A stretch of DNA of 7,722 bases from an uncultured Bacteroides sp. (GCA_900543205.1 UQQM01000050.1:1-7722); one strand, 5' to 3'. Counted from the stretch's first letter, positions 1-7,245 are shown. The notes: generated from the sequence alone by a model not told the origin. Translations and numbers: made by a program.

Positions 1-125
1 GCCTCGACGACCTCCGCTGGTGGAACGAGGAGGCCGGCGGATGGGACATCGAGCGAGGGACCCTCGACCTCATGCTCGGCTCGGCTTCCGACGACATAAG
101 ACTGACAGCAGAAGTAACTCTGTAA
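1..125 (+). CDS. GH3 family beta-glycosidase, C-terminal fragment (partial)
   Basis: Only the end of this gene is in the window; it enters from the left edge and stops at TAA 123-125. The reading frame starting at base 3 reads LDDLRWWNEE, then GGWDIERGT, then LMLGSASDDIRLTAEVTL and stop. The pattern of an aromatic pair, an acidic run, a W, 'xxGxxxxxxGxSxxDIRL' and a final beta-strand is the familiar end of the fibronectin III-like domain that closes many family GH3 beta-glucosidases and beta-xylosidases. These are usually periplasmic or secreted and hydrolyse terminal non-reducing beta-linked sugars from oligosaccharides. The catalytic domains are outside the window, so substrate cannot be read. 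The stop lies 26 bases before susC on the same strand, so it is probably the upstream member of the same operon. Family assignment is by motif recognition only. Confidence 0.72.
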   Translation, partial: LDDLRWWNEEAGGWDIERGTLDLMLGSASDDIRLTAEVTL

Positions 126-151
126 TACACAACACACTAATCTATTTAACC

Positions 152-3100
152 ATGCAATTGCAAAATGTATTGAAGAAAGCATTGTGCGCTTTCTGTCTGA
201 TCTTGGCGGGGGGGTCGATTGCCTTCGCCCAGGATCTCAACGTACGAGGCAAGGTGGTTGACCAGTCAGGTCTTCCGCTGATCGGTGCAGGAGTCATGCA
301 AGTCGGCACCACCAACGGTGTGATTACCGACATGGACGGCAACTTCACCATTACCGTTCCCGAGGGGTCGACCCTTGAGATTTCATACGTAAGCTACCTT
401 ACGCAGCAGCTTCCCGCCCAGGCGGAGATGAATGTGGTCCTCCTGGAAGACACCCAGATGCTCGATGAGACCGTGGTCATCGGCTACGGTATCCAGAAGA
501 AGAGCGACCTCACCGGAGCGATTTCTTCCGTGAAGGGAGAGGACTTCCAGTCCAGATCCATCACCTCTCCCGAGCTTGCGCTCCAGGGAAAGACCGCGGG
601 CGTACAGCTCTTCAGCTCATCCGCCGCTCCGGGAGCCAGCCCCACCGTCAGGATTAGGGGTATCAGCTCCAACGGCTCCAGCGACCCTCTCTACGTAGTC
701 GACGGCCAGATCACCAACAGCATCAGCAACATCGACCCTAACGACATCGAATCGATGGAAGTGCTCAAGGACGGCGCCTCGGCGGCCATCTACGGCGCAA
801 GGGCAGGTAACGGCGTGATTCTGATCACGACCAAGAAGGGAAGCGGCAAGGGCCATATCTCCTACGACATGCAGCTCACCACTCAGAGTCTCGGAAGGGT
901 TCCCGAGGTCATGAACGCCCAGGAATACATCCAGTACTACCTTGAGGACGGACGCTTCACCCAGGAATACATCGACCAGAACTATGACGGCGTGACCGAC
1001 ACCGACTGGATCGGCTCCGCATTCGAAAACTCCTTCTCCCAGAGGCACAGCATCAAGTTCGACGCCAGCAGCGACAAGGCATCCATCTACGCTTCGCTCT
1101 CATATCTCAACAACAACGGTATGTTCGTGGGCGACAGCGACACCTTCCAGCGCATCACCGCAATGCTCAACGCCAGCTGGAAAATCACACCATGGCTTGA
1201 AATCTACAGCAACAACCAGTTCAACAACACCAGGATCGAGGAGCTCTCCGGAGGCGGCGAATCCAACAACACCTTCCTCGCAACTCTCCAGCTCGATCCT
1301 CTCACCCCGGTGAAATATTCAGCCGACAACCTGCCCCAGTTCATGCAGGACATCCTGAACGACCCCACCAAGGCGCAGCTTCTCGGAGACGGACAGGGCA
1401 ACTACTGGGGAATCTCCGCAGTCAACCAGTGCGAGAACATCAACCCGTTCATCCTCAGGGACAGCCGGCACACCGAAGTGTCCAGCATCTCGCTGAGCGG
1501 AACCTCCGGACTCAATCTCACTCCCATCAAAGGCCTGACCGTTACCGGACGCATCAGCTACCGCTTCCGCACATCCCAGACCTACGGCTACACCAAGGCA
1601 TACTACGCCAACTCCTACATGCACCAGGACTACATGACCCTGAGCGGAGGCATACAGGCGCCTTCATATTTCCAGGTCGAGGCGTTCGCCAACTACATGA
1701 AGTCCTTCGGCGAGCATGACTTCACCGCCATGATAGGAACCTCCTACAGCCAGGACAAGGAATTCTACGTCAGCGGAGGATACAGCGGCTCGGAAGGAGA
1801 CCTCGGTGTAATCCAGGACAACCCCCTCTATTACTTCTTCCAGTTCGCGACCGCGACCGCCAGCAGGACGCTCGAAGGAGCCGAGGCCCTCTACACGAGG
1901 AACAATTCCTACTACGGCCGACTGAGCTACACGTTCAAGGACCGCTACATGATGCAGGTGTCCCTGCGTGCCGACGCGGCCGACAGCTCCATCCTCCCTT
2001 CCGACAACAAGTGGGGCTACTTCCCGGCTGTCTCTCTCGGATGGACCATCTCCGAAGAGCCTTTCATGAGCGGCGTCAAGAACGTGCTCCCCTATTGGAA
2101 ACTGCGCGCAAGCTGGGGACAGAACGGTTCCACCGCGACCCTCGGCGACTATCTCTATGCCAGCGTAATCGGAAGCTCGGGAATCTACCCCATGGGCAAC
2201 AGCACCAGCTATCTGCCCGCCTACAAGCCCACTTCGACCGGCAACAACGACCTTAAGTGGGAGACCTCGGAGCAGTTCAACATAGGTACCGACATTCGTC
2301 TGCTCGACGACAGGCTCACCTTCACGATGGACTGGTTCCTCAAGAAGACCAAGGACCTGCTGATCTCCAGCTACACTCCCTCGACCGTTGTCGGAGTTAC
2401 CGCATCGCCGATCAACGCCGGTGACGTGGAGAACCGGGGCTTCGAATTCGAGCTCGGATGGCAGGACACCGTGGGCGACTTCCACTATTCAATCAACGCC
2501 AATGCCGCCACCCTACACAATGAGGTGACCTATCTCTACGAAGCCCTGAGCAACGGTATTTCAGGCGTTTCCTACAGATTCTCCCCTATCACCCGCTTCG
2601 AGAAGGGCTATCCCGCATGGCACTACTACGGCTATCAGTTCACCGGAATCGACCCTACGAACGGTGAAGCCATGTTCGCCGATGTCAACGGAGACGGAGA
2701 AGTGACCGAAGCCGACAAGACCGACATCGGTTCAGGTATACCGAAGGTCACCTACGGTCTCACGTTCACAGCGGCCTGGAAAAACTTCGACTTTGCGATC
2801 TTCGGCTCAGGTGCTGCCGGGCATCAGATCTTCAGCGCTCTCAACCGCGTGGACTATGCAGTCAACAAACTGACCGTATTCACCGACGACCGCTGGACTC
2901 CCGAGCACACCAACGCCACCAATCCCAAGGCAGGTGCATCCTCACAGACCGACTGGATGCAGTCAAGCGCATCCGTATTCGACGGATCATACTTCAAGAT
3001 CAAGCAGATCCAGCTCGGATACTCCATCCCCAAGAGCGTTCTGGAGAAAGTCATGCTGAGCAACGCCAGGGTATACGTGTCCCTCGAGGACTTCTTCACC

Positions 3101-3220
3101 TTCACCAAATATCCCGGATTCGACCCCGAGATTGCCGGAACCGGCAACGCCCTTGGCGTGGATTTCGGATCATATCCTACTGCCAAGAAAGTCGTATTCG
3201 GTCTGAATATCACCTTCTAA
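152..3220 (+). CDS. susC: SusC/RagA-family TonB-dependent outer-membrane glycan transporter
   Basis: A 1022-residue outer-membrane transporter, the usual SusC size, which imports oligosaccharides captured by its SusD partner using TonB/ExbBD energy. Seen in order: a signal peptide (basic KK at 8-9, hydrophobic 10-25, likely cut AFA-QD after residue 26); a carboxypeptidase-regulatory-like beta-sandwich, about 29-100; the TonB-box-like segment DETVVIGYG at 105-113 followed by IQKKSDLTGAI; a plug domain to about 230 (GKTAGVQL, VRIRGIS, PLYVVDGQ, ending GVILITTKKG); then the 22-strand-type barrel ending in a terminal Phe (GLNITF). A calcium-loop-like DVNGDGEVTEAD lies at 844-855, as in many SusC barrels. 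The frame is open from base 20, but that stretch overlaps the upstream GH3 gene; the ATG at 152 gives a proper signal peptide and follows an A/T-rich TTTAACC leader. The glycan cannot be told from sequence. No frameshift or missing domain is seen. Confidence 0.96.
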   Translation: MQLQNVLKKALCAFCLILAGGSIAFAQDLNVRGKVVDQSGLPLIGAGVMQVGTTNGVITDMDGNFTITVPEGSTLEISYVSYLTQQLPAQAEMNVVLLEDTQMLDETVVIGYGIQKKSDLTGAISSVKGEDFQSRSITSPELALQGKTAGVQLFSSSAAPGASPTVRIRGISSNGSSDPLYVVDGQITNSISNIDPNDIESMEVLKDGASAAIYGARAGNGVILITTKKGSGKGHISYDMQLTTQSLGRVPEVMNAQEYIQYYLEDGRFTQEYIDQNYDGVTDTDWIGSAFENSFSQRHSIKFDASSDKASIYASLSYLNNNGMFVGDSDTFQRITAMLNASWKITPWLEIYSNNQFNNTRIEELSGGGESNNTFLATLQLDPLTPVKYSADNLPQFMQDILNDPTKAQLLGDGQGNYWGISAVNQCENINPFILRDSRHTEVSSISLSGTSGLNLTPIKGLTVTGRISYRFRTSQTYGYTKAYYANSYMHQDYMTLSGGIQAPSYFQVEAFANYMKSFGEHDFTAMIGTSYSQDKEFYVSGGYSGSEGDLGVIQDNPLYYFFQFATATASRTLEGAEALYTRNNSYYGRLSYTFKDRYMMQVSLRADAADSSILPSDNKWGYFPAVSLGWTISEEPFMSGVKNVLPYWKLRASWGQNGSTATLGDYLYASVIGSSGIYPMGNSTSYLPAYKPTSTGNNDLKWETSEQFNIGTDIRLLDDRLTFTMDWFLKKTKDLLISSYTPSTVVGVTASPINAGDVENRGFEFELGWQDTVGDFHYSINANAATLHNEVTYLYEALSNGISGVSYRFSPITRFEKGYPAWHYYGYQFTGIDPTNGEAMFADVNGDGEVTEADKTDIGSGIPKVTYGLTFTAAWKNFDFAIFGSGAAGHQIFSALNRVDYAVNKLTVFTDDRWTPEHTNATNPKAGASSQTDWMQSSASVFDGSYFKIKQIQLGYSIPKSVLEKVMLSNARVYVSLEDFFTFTKYPGFDPEIAGTGNALGVDFGSYPTAKKVVFGLNITF

Positions 3221-3239
3221 CACTAACATGCACATAACC

Positions 3240-4775
3240 ATGAAACACATAAAAAGAATATTGACCATTGCGGCTGCGGTTTCCTGCACCATGGCAGTAT
3301 CATGCAACAGCCTGTTGGAAATCCCCCAGCATGGCGTGACCAATTCCGACCAGTTCTATCAGACTGATTCGGACATCGAATCCGCCGGTGCAGCCATGTA
3401 CTACGACATGCGCTCTCAGGCTGAAAGCATGATGATGCTCAAGAACGCCCTCGACGACGACTTCTATGCAGGCGGAGGCGGACGTGGAGACAACACCATC
3501 GTGGAACAGCTTGACGAATTCACCTTCGACGCCGAGAACAGCACCGTGACCGGATATTTCTCTGGCCTCTACACCGTAATCTTCGACGCCAACACCATAC
3601 TCCAGCGCGTGGACCCCGAGAAATCCGACGTTGCTGCCAGAGTCTACAACGAAGCCAAGGTTTTCAGGGGATTCTGCTACTTCGAGCTCATCACCCTCTG
3701 GGGCAACGTTCCCCTTGTGGACCACGTGCTGAACGCCGATGAATACCAGATTGGCAACTCAACCCCTGAAGAACTCTGGGGTCTGGTGGAGACGGACCTC
3801 ACCGAAGCCATCAATTCCGGAACCCTTCTTGAGAAGAGCGACATCGATGACAACGTGACCTGGCAGGTGACCAAGCAGTTCGCACAGGCCGTGCTCGGCA
3901 AGGCCTATCTCTGGCAAGACAAGGACTCCGAAGCCGCCAAGATGTTCGACGAGGTCATCAACAGCGGCAAGTACGGCCTGTTCCAGGGCGACTACGGCGA
4001 GATGCTCGACGTCAACAACAAGCACCACAGGGAGTCCATCCTCGAGTTCGACCATCCATACGACCTGAACAACCAGACCACCAACTTCCTGAACGGAATG
4101 GCCCACTGGAGAGTCGACAAGCTCAACGGTGTTCCTGCAGATCTCGCCCAGTCAGGCTACGGCTTCTATCCTCCGACCAAGGACCTCTATGAAGAGTTCG
4201 TCAGGGTCGAGGGAGAGGACGGATACCGTCTGAACCAGACCATGAGGACCTACGCACAGCTTCAGGAAATGGGCGTAAGCGTCAAGGAGCCCATCATCAG
4301 CGAGGGCTACTTCATGTGGAAGAGCCGCCTCAAGGCCGACCAGATCATAGGCATGCCCTGGGTGACCTGCCGCAACGTATCCGTGATGAGATATGCCGAG
4401 GTGCTTCTGCTTGCAGCCGAGGCAAACCTTGAGATAGACAACGCCAAGGCGACCCGCTATTTCAACGAGATACGCACCAGGGCCCAGGCACCCGAAGTAG
4501 GTTCAGTGACCCTTGAGGACATCCAGGTGGAAAAGAGGCTCGAACTTTGCTACGAAGCCACCCGCTGGCAGGATCTCGTCCGCTGGGGCATAGCCTACGA
4601 CAAGCTCAAGGACCACGGCAACCAGATGCCCATGCTCCAGCTTGACGGCAGCGTCACATACGTGGACCTCGGAAATCCCGAATACGGCTTCAAGCAGGGC
4701 AAGCACGAACTGCTTCCCTTCCCCGCCGACGAGATGAGAGTCAACAAGGTCATCAAGCAGAATCCCGGTTATTAA
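3240..4775 (+). CDS. susD: SusD/RagB-family surface glycan-binding lipoprotein
   Basis: Cell-surface lipoprotein that forms the lid of the SusC channel and binds the glycan; 511 residues from this start, normal for the family. It has a basic n-region (MKHIKR), a hydrophobic stretch and two tandem AVSC lipobox-like motifs at Cys16 and Cys22. Cys22, in SCNSLLEIPQ, fits the usual SusD mature start. The N-terminal SusD domain has TPR-like helices (FRGFCYFELITLWGNVPLV, AQAVLGKAYLWQDKDSEAA). The C-terminal RagB/SusD signature is clear: RYAEVLLLAAEANL from about 384, FNEIRTRA, EKRLELCYEATRWQDLVRWG ending at 450, and the terminal LLPFP...QNPGY. An in-frame ATG at 3228 would add four residues (MHIT). 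The start at 3240 is preferred because TAACC-ATG matches the susC start and it gives a compact lipoprotein signal, but the choice is not certain. It begins 19 bases after susC and ends 12 before the esterase, so co-transcription is very likely. Confidence 0.95.
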   Translation: MKHIKRILTIAAAVSCTMAVSCNSLLEIPQHGVTNSDQFYQTDSDIESAGAAMYYDMRSQAESMMMLKNALDDDFYAGGGGRGDNTIVEQLDEFTFDAENSTVTGYFSGLYTVIFDANTILQRVDPEKSDVAARVYNEAKVFRGFCYFELITLWGNVPLVDHVLNADEYQIGNSTPEELWGLVETDLTEAINSGTLLEKSDIDDNVTWQVTKQFAQAVLGKAYLWQDKDSEAAKMFDEVINSGKYGLFQGDYGEMLDVNNKHHRESILEFDHPYDLNNQTTNFLNGMAHWRVDKLNGVPADLAQSGYGFYPPTKDLYEEFVRVEGEDGYRLNQTMRTYAQLQEMGVSVKEPIISEGYFMWKSRLKADQIIGMPWVTCRNVSVMRYAEVLLLAAEANLEIDNAKATRYFNEIRTRAQAPEVGSVTLEDIQVEKRLELCYEATRWQDLVRWGIAYDKLKDHGNQMPMLQLDGSVTYVDLGNPEYGFKQGKHELLPFPADEMRVNKVIKQNPGY

Positions 4776-4787
4776 TAATAAACTATC

Positions 4788-5948
4788 ATGAAAAAGTTAA
4801 TTCTGACATTGGCGGCCATAGGATGCGGCATGCTTGCAGCCACGGCCCAGCCTGACATGAACACTAGGAACTATGCCTTTGCGCTCACCCAGCCCGAGTC
4901 TCCCGTATTCGAAGGGGACAGCATAGTGTTCAAGGTCTACGCCCCCGAGGCGAAGAACGTCTATATCACCGGTTCCTGGGAGAACTTCTATGTCGAGAAT
5001 CTCATGAAGAGAGGCGAGGACGGAATATGGACCTATAAGATAGCCATGCTCCCGCCCGAAATCTACCAGTACGTCTACGACATCGACGGCATGGTGGTCC
5101 TCGACCCGGGCAACTACAGCCAGACCAGGGACATGTACAACTACCGCTCGAACCTGATAATCAGAGGACCCGAGTCGGAGCCATACTTCTCCCAGTCATC
5201 CAGCAAACACGGAGTACTGGAGAAGGTCTGGTACGATTCGAAGTCCTACGGTACCCAGAGGAGGATGTCCGTATATCTTCCCTACGGATATGACGCAGCG
5301 GACAAGGGCAAGACCTATCCCGTGCTCTACCTGCTTCACGGAGGCGGCGGTGACGAGGAGGCATGGCCCACTCTCGGAAGGCTCTGCGAAATCATGGACT
5401 ACATGATAGAGAGAGGCCTCTGCAAGCCCATGATCGTGGTCACCCCGAACATCAACTCCTACGAGCTTGCAGCCTGCGAGACCGCTCTGCCGGACAAGTT
5501 CATCTTCAATCTTCAGGATCCCGAGATGCAGACCGGCGACAAGTTCTGCAACGACCTCCTCTACAGCATAATCCCCTATATCGAGCAGCACTACAACACG
5601 GTCGGCGACAAGGCTCATCGCGGAGTTGCAGGTCTCTCCATGGGAGGATTCATGACCATGAAGCTGATTCACGAGCACCCCGAGTATTTCAATGAGGTCG
5701 GCGTGTTCAGCTCCGGAGCCATGGGAGGTGATGCGGCCGCGTCCGTAAAGGCCATCAAGAAGGACGGCTACAACAACTTCATGGTTGTTTGCGGCCCCAA
5801 TGACATTGCCTATCGCGGCTCCCTCGAGCTCGTGGATGCCCTCAAGGCCGAAAACATGGACTTTGACTTCTACAACGACCTCGAGACCGGCCATGTATGG
5901 CAGACCTGGCGCAAGAGCCTGCTCTGGTTCGCACCTGAGATTTTCTGA
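4788..5948 (+). CDS. Secreted CE1-like carbohydrate esterase with N-terminal E-set domain
   Basis: A 386-residue alpha/beta-hydrolase, probably a feruloyl or acetyl-xylan-type esterase that removes ester decorations from plant glycans. Signal peptide MKKLILTLAAIGCGMLA, likely cut ATA-QPD after residue 20; Cys13 is a weak alternative lipobox. Residues about 36-127 form an E-set/CBM48-like beta-sandwich (VFKVYAPEAKNVYITGSW, DGIWTYKIAMLPPEIYQYVY) typical of Bacteroidota CE1 esterases and the enterochelin-esterase-like group. Residues about 143-386 are the putative esterase (PF00756-type) domain. They hold an oxyanion region LLHGGGG at 182-188, nucleophile Ser284 in GLSMGG, probable Asp339 in CGPND and His369 in ETGHVWQTWR. 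The triad looks intact. The gene follows susD by 12 bases and is closed by a strong terminator, so it is the last gene of the operon. Acyl specificity cannot be read; a sugar-acetyl esterase is equally possible. Bases 5886-5906 recur exactly at 7406-7426. Confidence 0.9.
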   Translation: MKKLILTLAAIGCGMLAATAQPDMNTRNYAFALTQPESPVFEGDSIVFKVYAPEAKNVYITGSWENFYVENLMKRGEDGIWTYKIAMLPPEIYQYVYDIDGMVVLDPGNYSQTRDMYNYRSNLIIRGPESEPYFSQSSSKHGVLEKVWYDSKSYGTQRRMSVYLPYGYDAADKGKTYPVLYLLHGGGGDEEAWPTLGRLCEIMDYMIERGLCKPMIVVTPNINSYELAACETALPDKFIFNLQDPEMQTGDKFCNDLLYSIIPYIEQHYNTVGDKAHRGVAGLSMGGFMTMKLIHEHPEYFNEVGVFSSGAMGGDAAASVKAIKKDGYNNFMVVCGPNDIAYRGSLELVDALKAENMDFDFYNDLETGHVWQTWRKSLLWFAPEIF

Positions 5949-5970
5949 GATCAGTCTTTATAGTGTTGTT

Positions 5971-6011
5971 CGAACCCCCTGGAGCCCTACGGACTCCGGG
6001 GGTTCGTTTTT
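5971..6011 (+). terminator. Intrinsic terminator of the susCD-esterase operon
   Basis: Starting 22 bases after the esterase stop, CGAACCCCC (5971-5979) pairs perfectly with GGGGGTTCG (5998-6006). The stem continues past a one-base bulge on each side with GGAG/CTCC, and closes on a loop of about nine bases. Five T residues (6007-6011) follow directly. This is a textbook rho-independent terminator in the + direction and marks the end of the operon. Confidence 0.93.
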
Positions 6012-6215
6012 CATCGCCCTTGCCGGCTCGAAATCGTCTTGTCCTGCAATTCACGTCTGTCTGGCCCGACCTCGCGGCGGCGAAGCTTTTGGCTGACTGC
6101 AATCCGTTATGCCTTATCGCCGCACCAGCGCCTCGCGGCTGCAATTGCGCCTCACAGATTCAACTGCGATTTCCCGGTCATGCTTTACGGCAGTAATTAT
6201 TGATAATTGTGGCAA

Positions 6216-6323
6216 TGCAGGGCAGTATTCCACCTCGGAGGTTCCGCTGCGCTCCATCGATGCTGCGCATCGCCCGCTCACAGCCGCGGACGGCTAGCCT
6301 CCTCGGTGGGACACTGCCCTGCA
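6216..6323. repeat. 108-base interrupted inverted repeat (long hairpin)
   Basis: TGCAGGGCAGT (6216-6226) is the exact reverse complement of 6313-6323. After a 3-by-3 internal loop, CCACC (6230-6234) pairs with GGTGG (6305-6309). After a 2-by-2 loop, GGAGG (6237-6241) pairs with CCTCC (6298-6302). That makes 21 base pairs, with a terminal region of 56 bases. The structure lies between blocks A and B of repeat copy 1 and has no counterpart in copy 2, so it looks like a separate module. Confidence 0.8.
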
Positions 6324-6365
6324 TACGCAATTCAGTCCGCTCGGCAAGGCAAGCTACGTACTGAA

Positions 6366-6438
6366 GCCGGATGCGGACTGCGGGTGAGGGAGGCTTGTCC
6401 CTCGTTTCTCGCCTCACGAGCCGCAGTGCCGCATCCGG
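6366..6438. repeat. Block C hairpin of repeat copy 1
   Basis: CCGGATGCGG (6367-6376) pairs with CCGCATCCGG (6429-6438). A6377 pairs with T6427, leaving G6428 bulged. CTGCGG (6378-6383) pairs with CCGCAG (6421-6426). After a GAG bulge (6418-6420), GTGAGG (6384-6389) pairs with CCTCAC (6412-6417). The stem therefore has 23 base pairs and a loop of about 22 bases. The same architecture recurs at 7281-7349. Confidence 0.8.
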
Positions 6439-6585
6439 TGACGGTCGATAGCAGTTCTGCAACCCACCTTCGCGAGCAAACCCTGTTGCAGGGCCATGTA
6501 GGGCACATCCGCTACCGAGGTGGAAAGAAAAGGTGCCCACCTCCAACAGCAACCACCCTCTCATGGGTTTCTGATGCCAGTTGCC

Positions 6586-6619
6586 CTAAAAGGTGAATTG
6601 CAGAACCAATCACCTTTAG
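6586..6619. repeat. AAAGGTGA hairpin
   Basis: AAAGGTGA (6589-6596) pairs with TCACCTTT (6610-6617). After one bulged A, TTG (6598-6600) pairs with CAA (6607-6609), closing a six-base loop. Outer bases CTA/TAG can extend the stem with a slipped A. The hairpin lies at the left edge of the more A/T-rich part of the intergenic region. No run of T follows, so it is not an obvious terminator. Confidence 0.6.
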
Positions 6620-6729
6620 TGAGGAGCCGTCATAATAATCCATCCGCAGACAGCAAAATACTTGTGAGCGGGACATCTCCCGAAATCGGGCACACACGGC
6701 TGTCAGAGGCCGATTTTGCAATCTGCCGG

Positions 6730-6778
6730 GCGCACAAGTCGGCCTTGGAAGGGCGACTTGTACGCGACACAAGTCTTT
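6730..6778 (+). repeat. Overlapping alternative stem-loops, attenuator-like
   Basis: Three arms compete. Arm 1 at 6730-6744 (GCGCACAAGTCGGCC) pairs with arm 2 at 6751-6765 (GGGCGACTTGTACGC) with two mismatches. Arm 2 also contains GACTTGT (6755-6761), which pairs exactly with ACAAGTC at 6769-6775 (arm 3), and TTT follows at 6776-6778. The two stems cannot form together. The T run is short, so terminator activity is doubtful, and no downstream gene lies in the + direction. Confidence 0.5.
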
Positions 6779-7181
6779 AAATGCATTGATTGTCAATTAC
6801 TTGAATATTTCCTCCGCGCACATGTTTTTGCGCTGAACATGATTCAGTCCAGCTATGATTTGCAAGCTGGCTGCCCCGGCTTTCGTTCTGGCAGATTTTT
6901 ATCCGCCGCTTTGTTTCGTGAAATTCATCGGTTTCACTTTGGCAGTTTTCAGGGCGTTCAAGAAAGGGTCAATGTAGCCAATGGAAGGAATTCGGTTCCA
7001 TTTGTGCGCTTCACCCCTCTTCCATGCGTGTGCGAATGGTTTAGCCGTAGCTGATGAATTTCATGTTCCGCAGTCCTTCCGCCTCGCGGCTGCAATTGCG
7101 CCTCGCAGGCGAAAAAAGCCTGTCGGCGTCAATTCAGTCCGCTCGGCACGGCAGGCTGCGTAATGAGTCCGGCTCAGTCCT

Positions 7182-7200
7182 GCCGGATTTTCAATCCGGC
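7182..7200. repeat. Perfect hairpin GCCGGATT/AATCCGGC
   Basis: GCCGGATT (7182-7189) is followed by a three-base loop and its exact reverse complement AATCCGGC (7193-7200). It lies in the material between blocks B and C of repeat copy 2, which is absent from copy 1. No T tract follows on either strand that would make it a clear terminator. Confidence 0.7.
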
Positions 7201-7215
7201 TGGATTACAGGCTTG

Positions 7216-7245
7216 GTTCCGGCGGATTACAAATCATGCCGGAAC
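7216..7245. repeat. Perfect hairpin GTTCCGGC/GCCGGAAC
   Basis: GTTCCGGC (7216-7223) pairs exactly with GCCGGAAC (7238-7245). Inside, GATT (7225-7228) can pair with AATC (7232-7235), extending the stem. It is the second hairpin of the insert in repeat copy 2 and shares the GCCGGA core with the hairpin just upstream. A TTTTTT run follows at 7254-7259, nine bases beyond the stem, too far for a standard terminator. Confidence 0.65.

Larger units (their letters stand above)
6129..6505 (+). repeat. Composite dispersed repeat, copy 1
   Basis: First of two collinear copies of an intergenic repeat. Block A (6129-6157) matches 7080-7108 at 28 of 29 bases and contains CTGCAATTGC between two CGCCTC sequences. 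Block B (6329-6364) matches 7131-7166 at 32 of 36 and begins AATTCAGTCCGCTCGG. Block C (6365-6443) is an 80-base stem-loop matching 7278-7355. Block D is GGCCATGTA-G-GGCA at 6492-6505, about 50 bases after block C, matching the spacing of the same motif in copy 2. In this copy A and B are separated by 171 bases carrying a long hairpin, while B and C are directly adjacent. The strand is arbitrary. Whether the unit is mobile, an RNA gene or something else is not known. Confidence 0.8.

Noticed and set aside
20..151. Upstream extension of the susC frame to an ATG at 20 (44 extra residues)
   Set aside because: The extension is arginine-rich, has no domain character, and overlaps the GH3 C-terminus in another frame. 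The ATG at 152 gives an immediate signal peptide.
126..151. Promoter between the GH3 gene and susC
   Set aside because: The A/T-rich spacer is only 26 bases, too short for a full Bacteroidota -33/-7 promoter, and no TAnnTTTG box is present. It is better read as a translation leader.
1664..2485. 273-codon open frame antisense to susC
   Set aside because: It lies wholly inside a very well supported susC gene. Long antisense frames are expected from the codon bias of GC-rich genes, and its translation shows no recognisable motif.
5196..5894. 232-codon open frame antisense to the esterase
   Set aside because: It is the mirror of the esterase reading frame; the esterase has an intact catalytic triad and signal peptide, whereas the antisense product is a low-complexity V/G/H-rich sequence.
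5966..6006. GTTCGAACC resembling a tRNA T-arm
   Set aside because: No acceptor, D or anticodon arm can be built around it; the bases form the stem of the operon terminator.
6178..6596. Overlapping 128-129-codon open frames on both strands
   Set aside because: They run through hairpin and repeat blocks, are rich in Arg/Ser/Cys, have no ribosome-binding context or domain, and conflict with each other.
6512..6796. 94-codon (-) and 86-codon (+) open frames over the stem-loop cluster
   Set aside because: They occupy the same bases on opposite strands and neither shows a domain or signal. The paired arms explain the sequence better. Kept as a point to test, not as genes.
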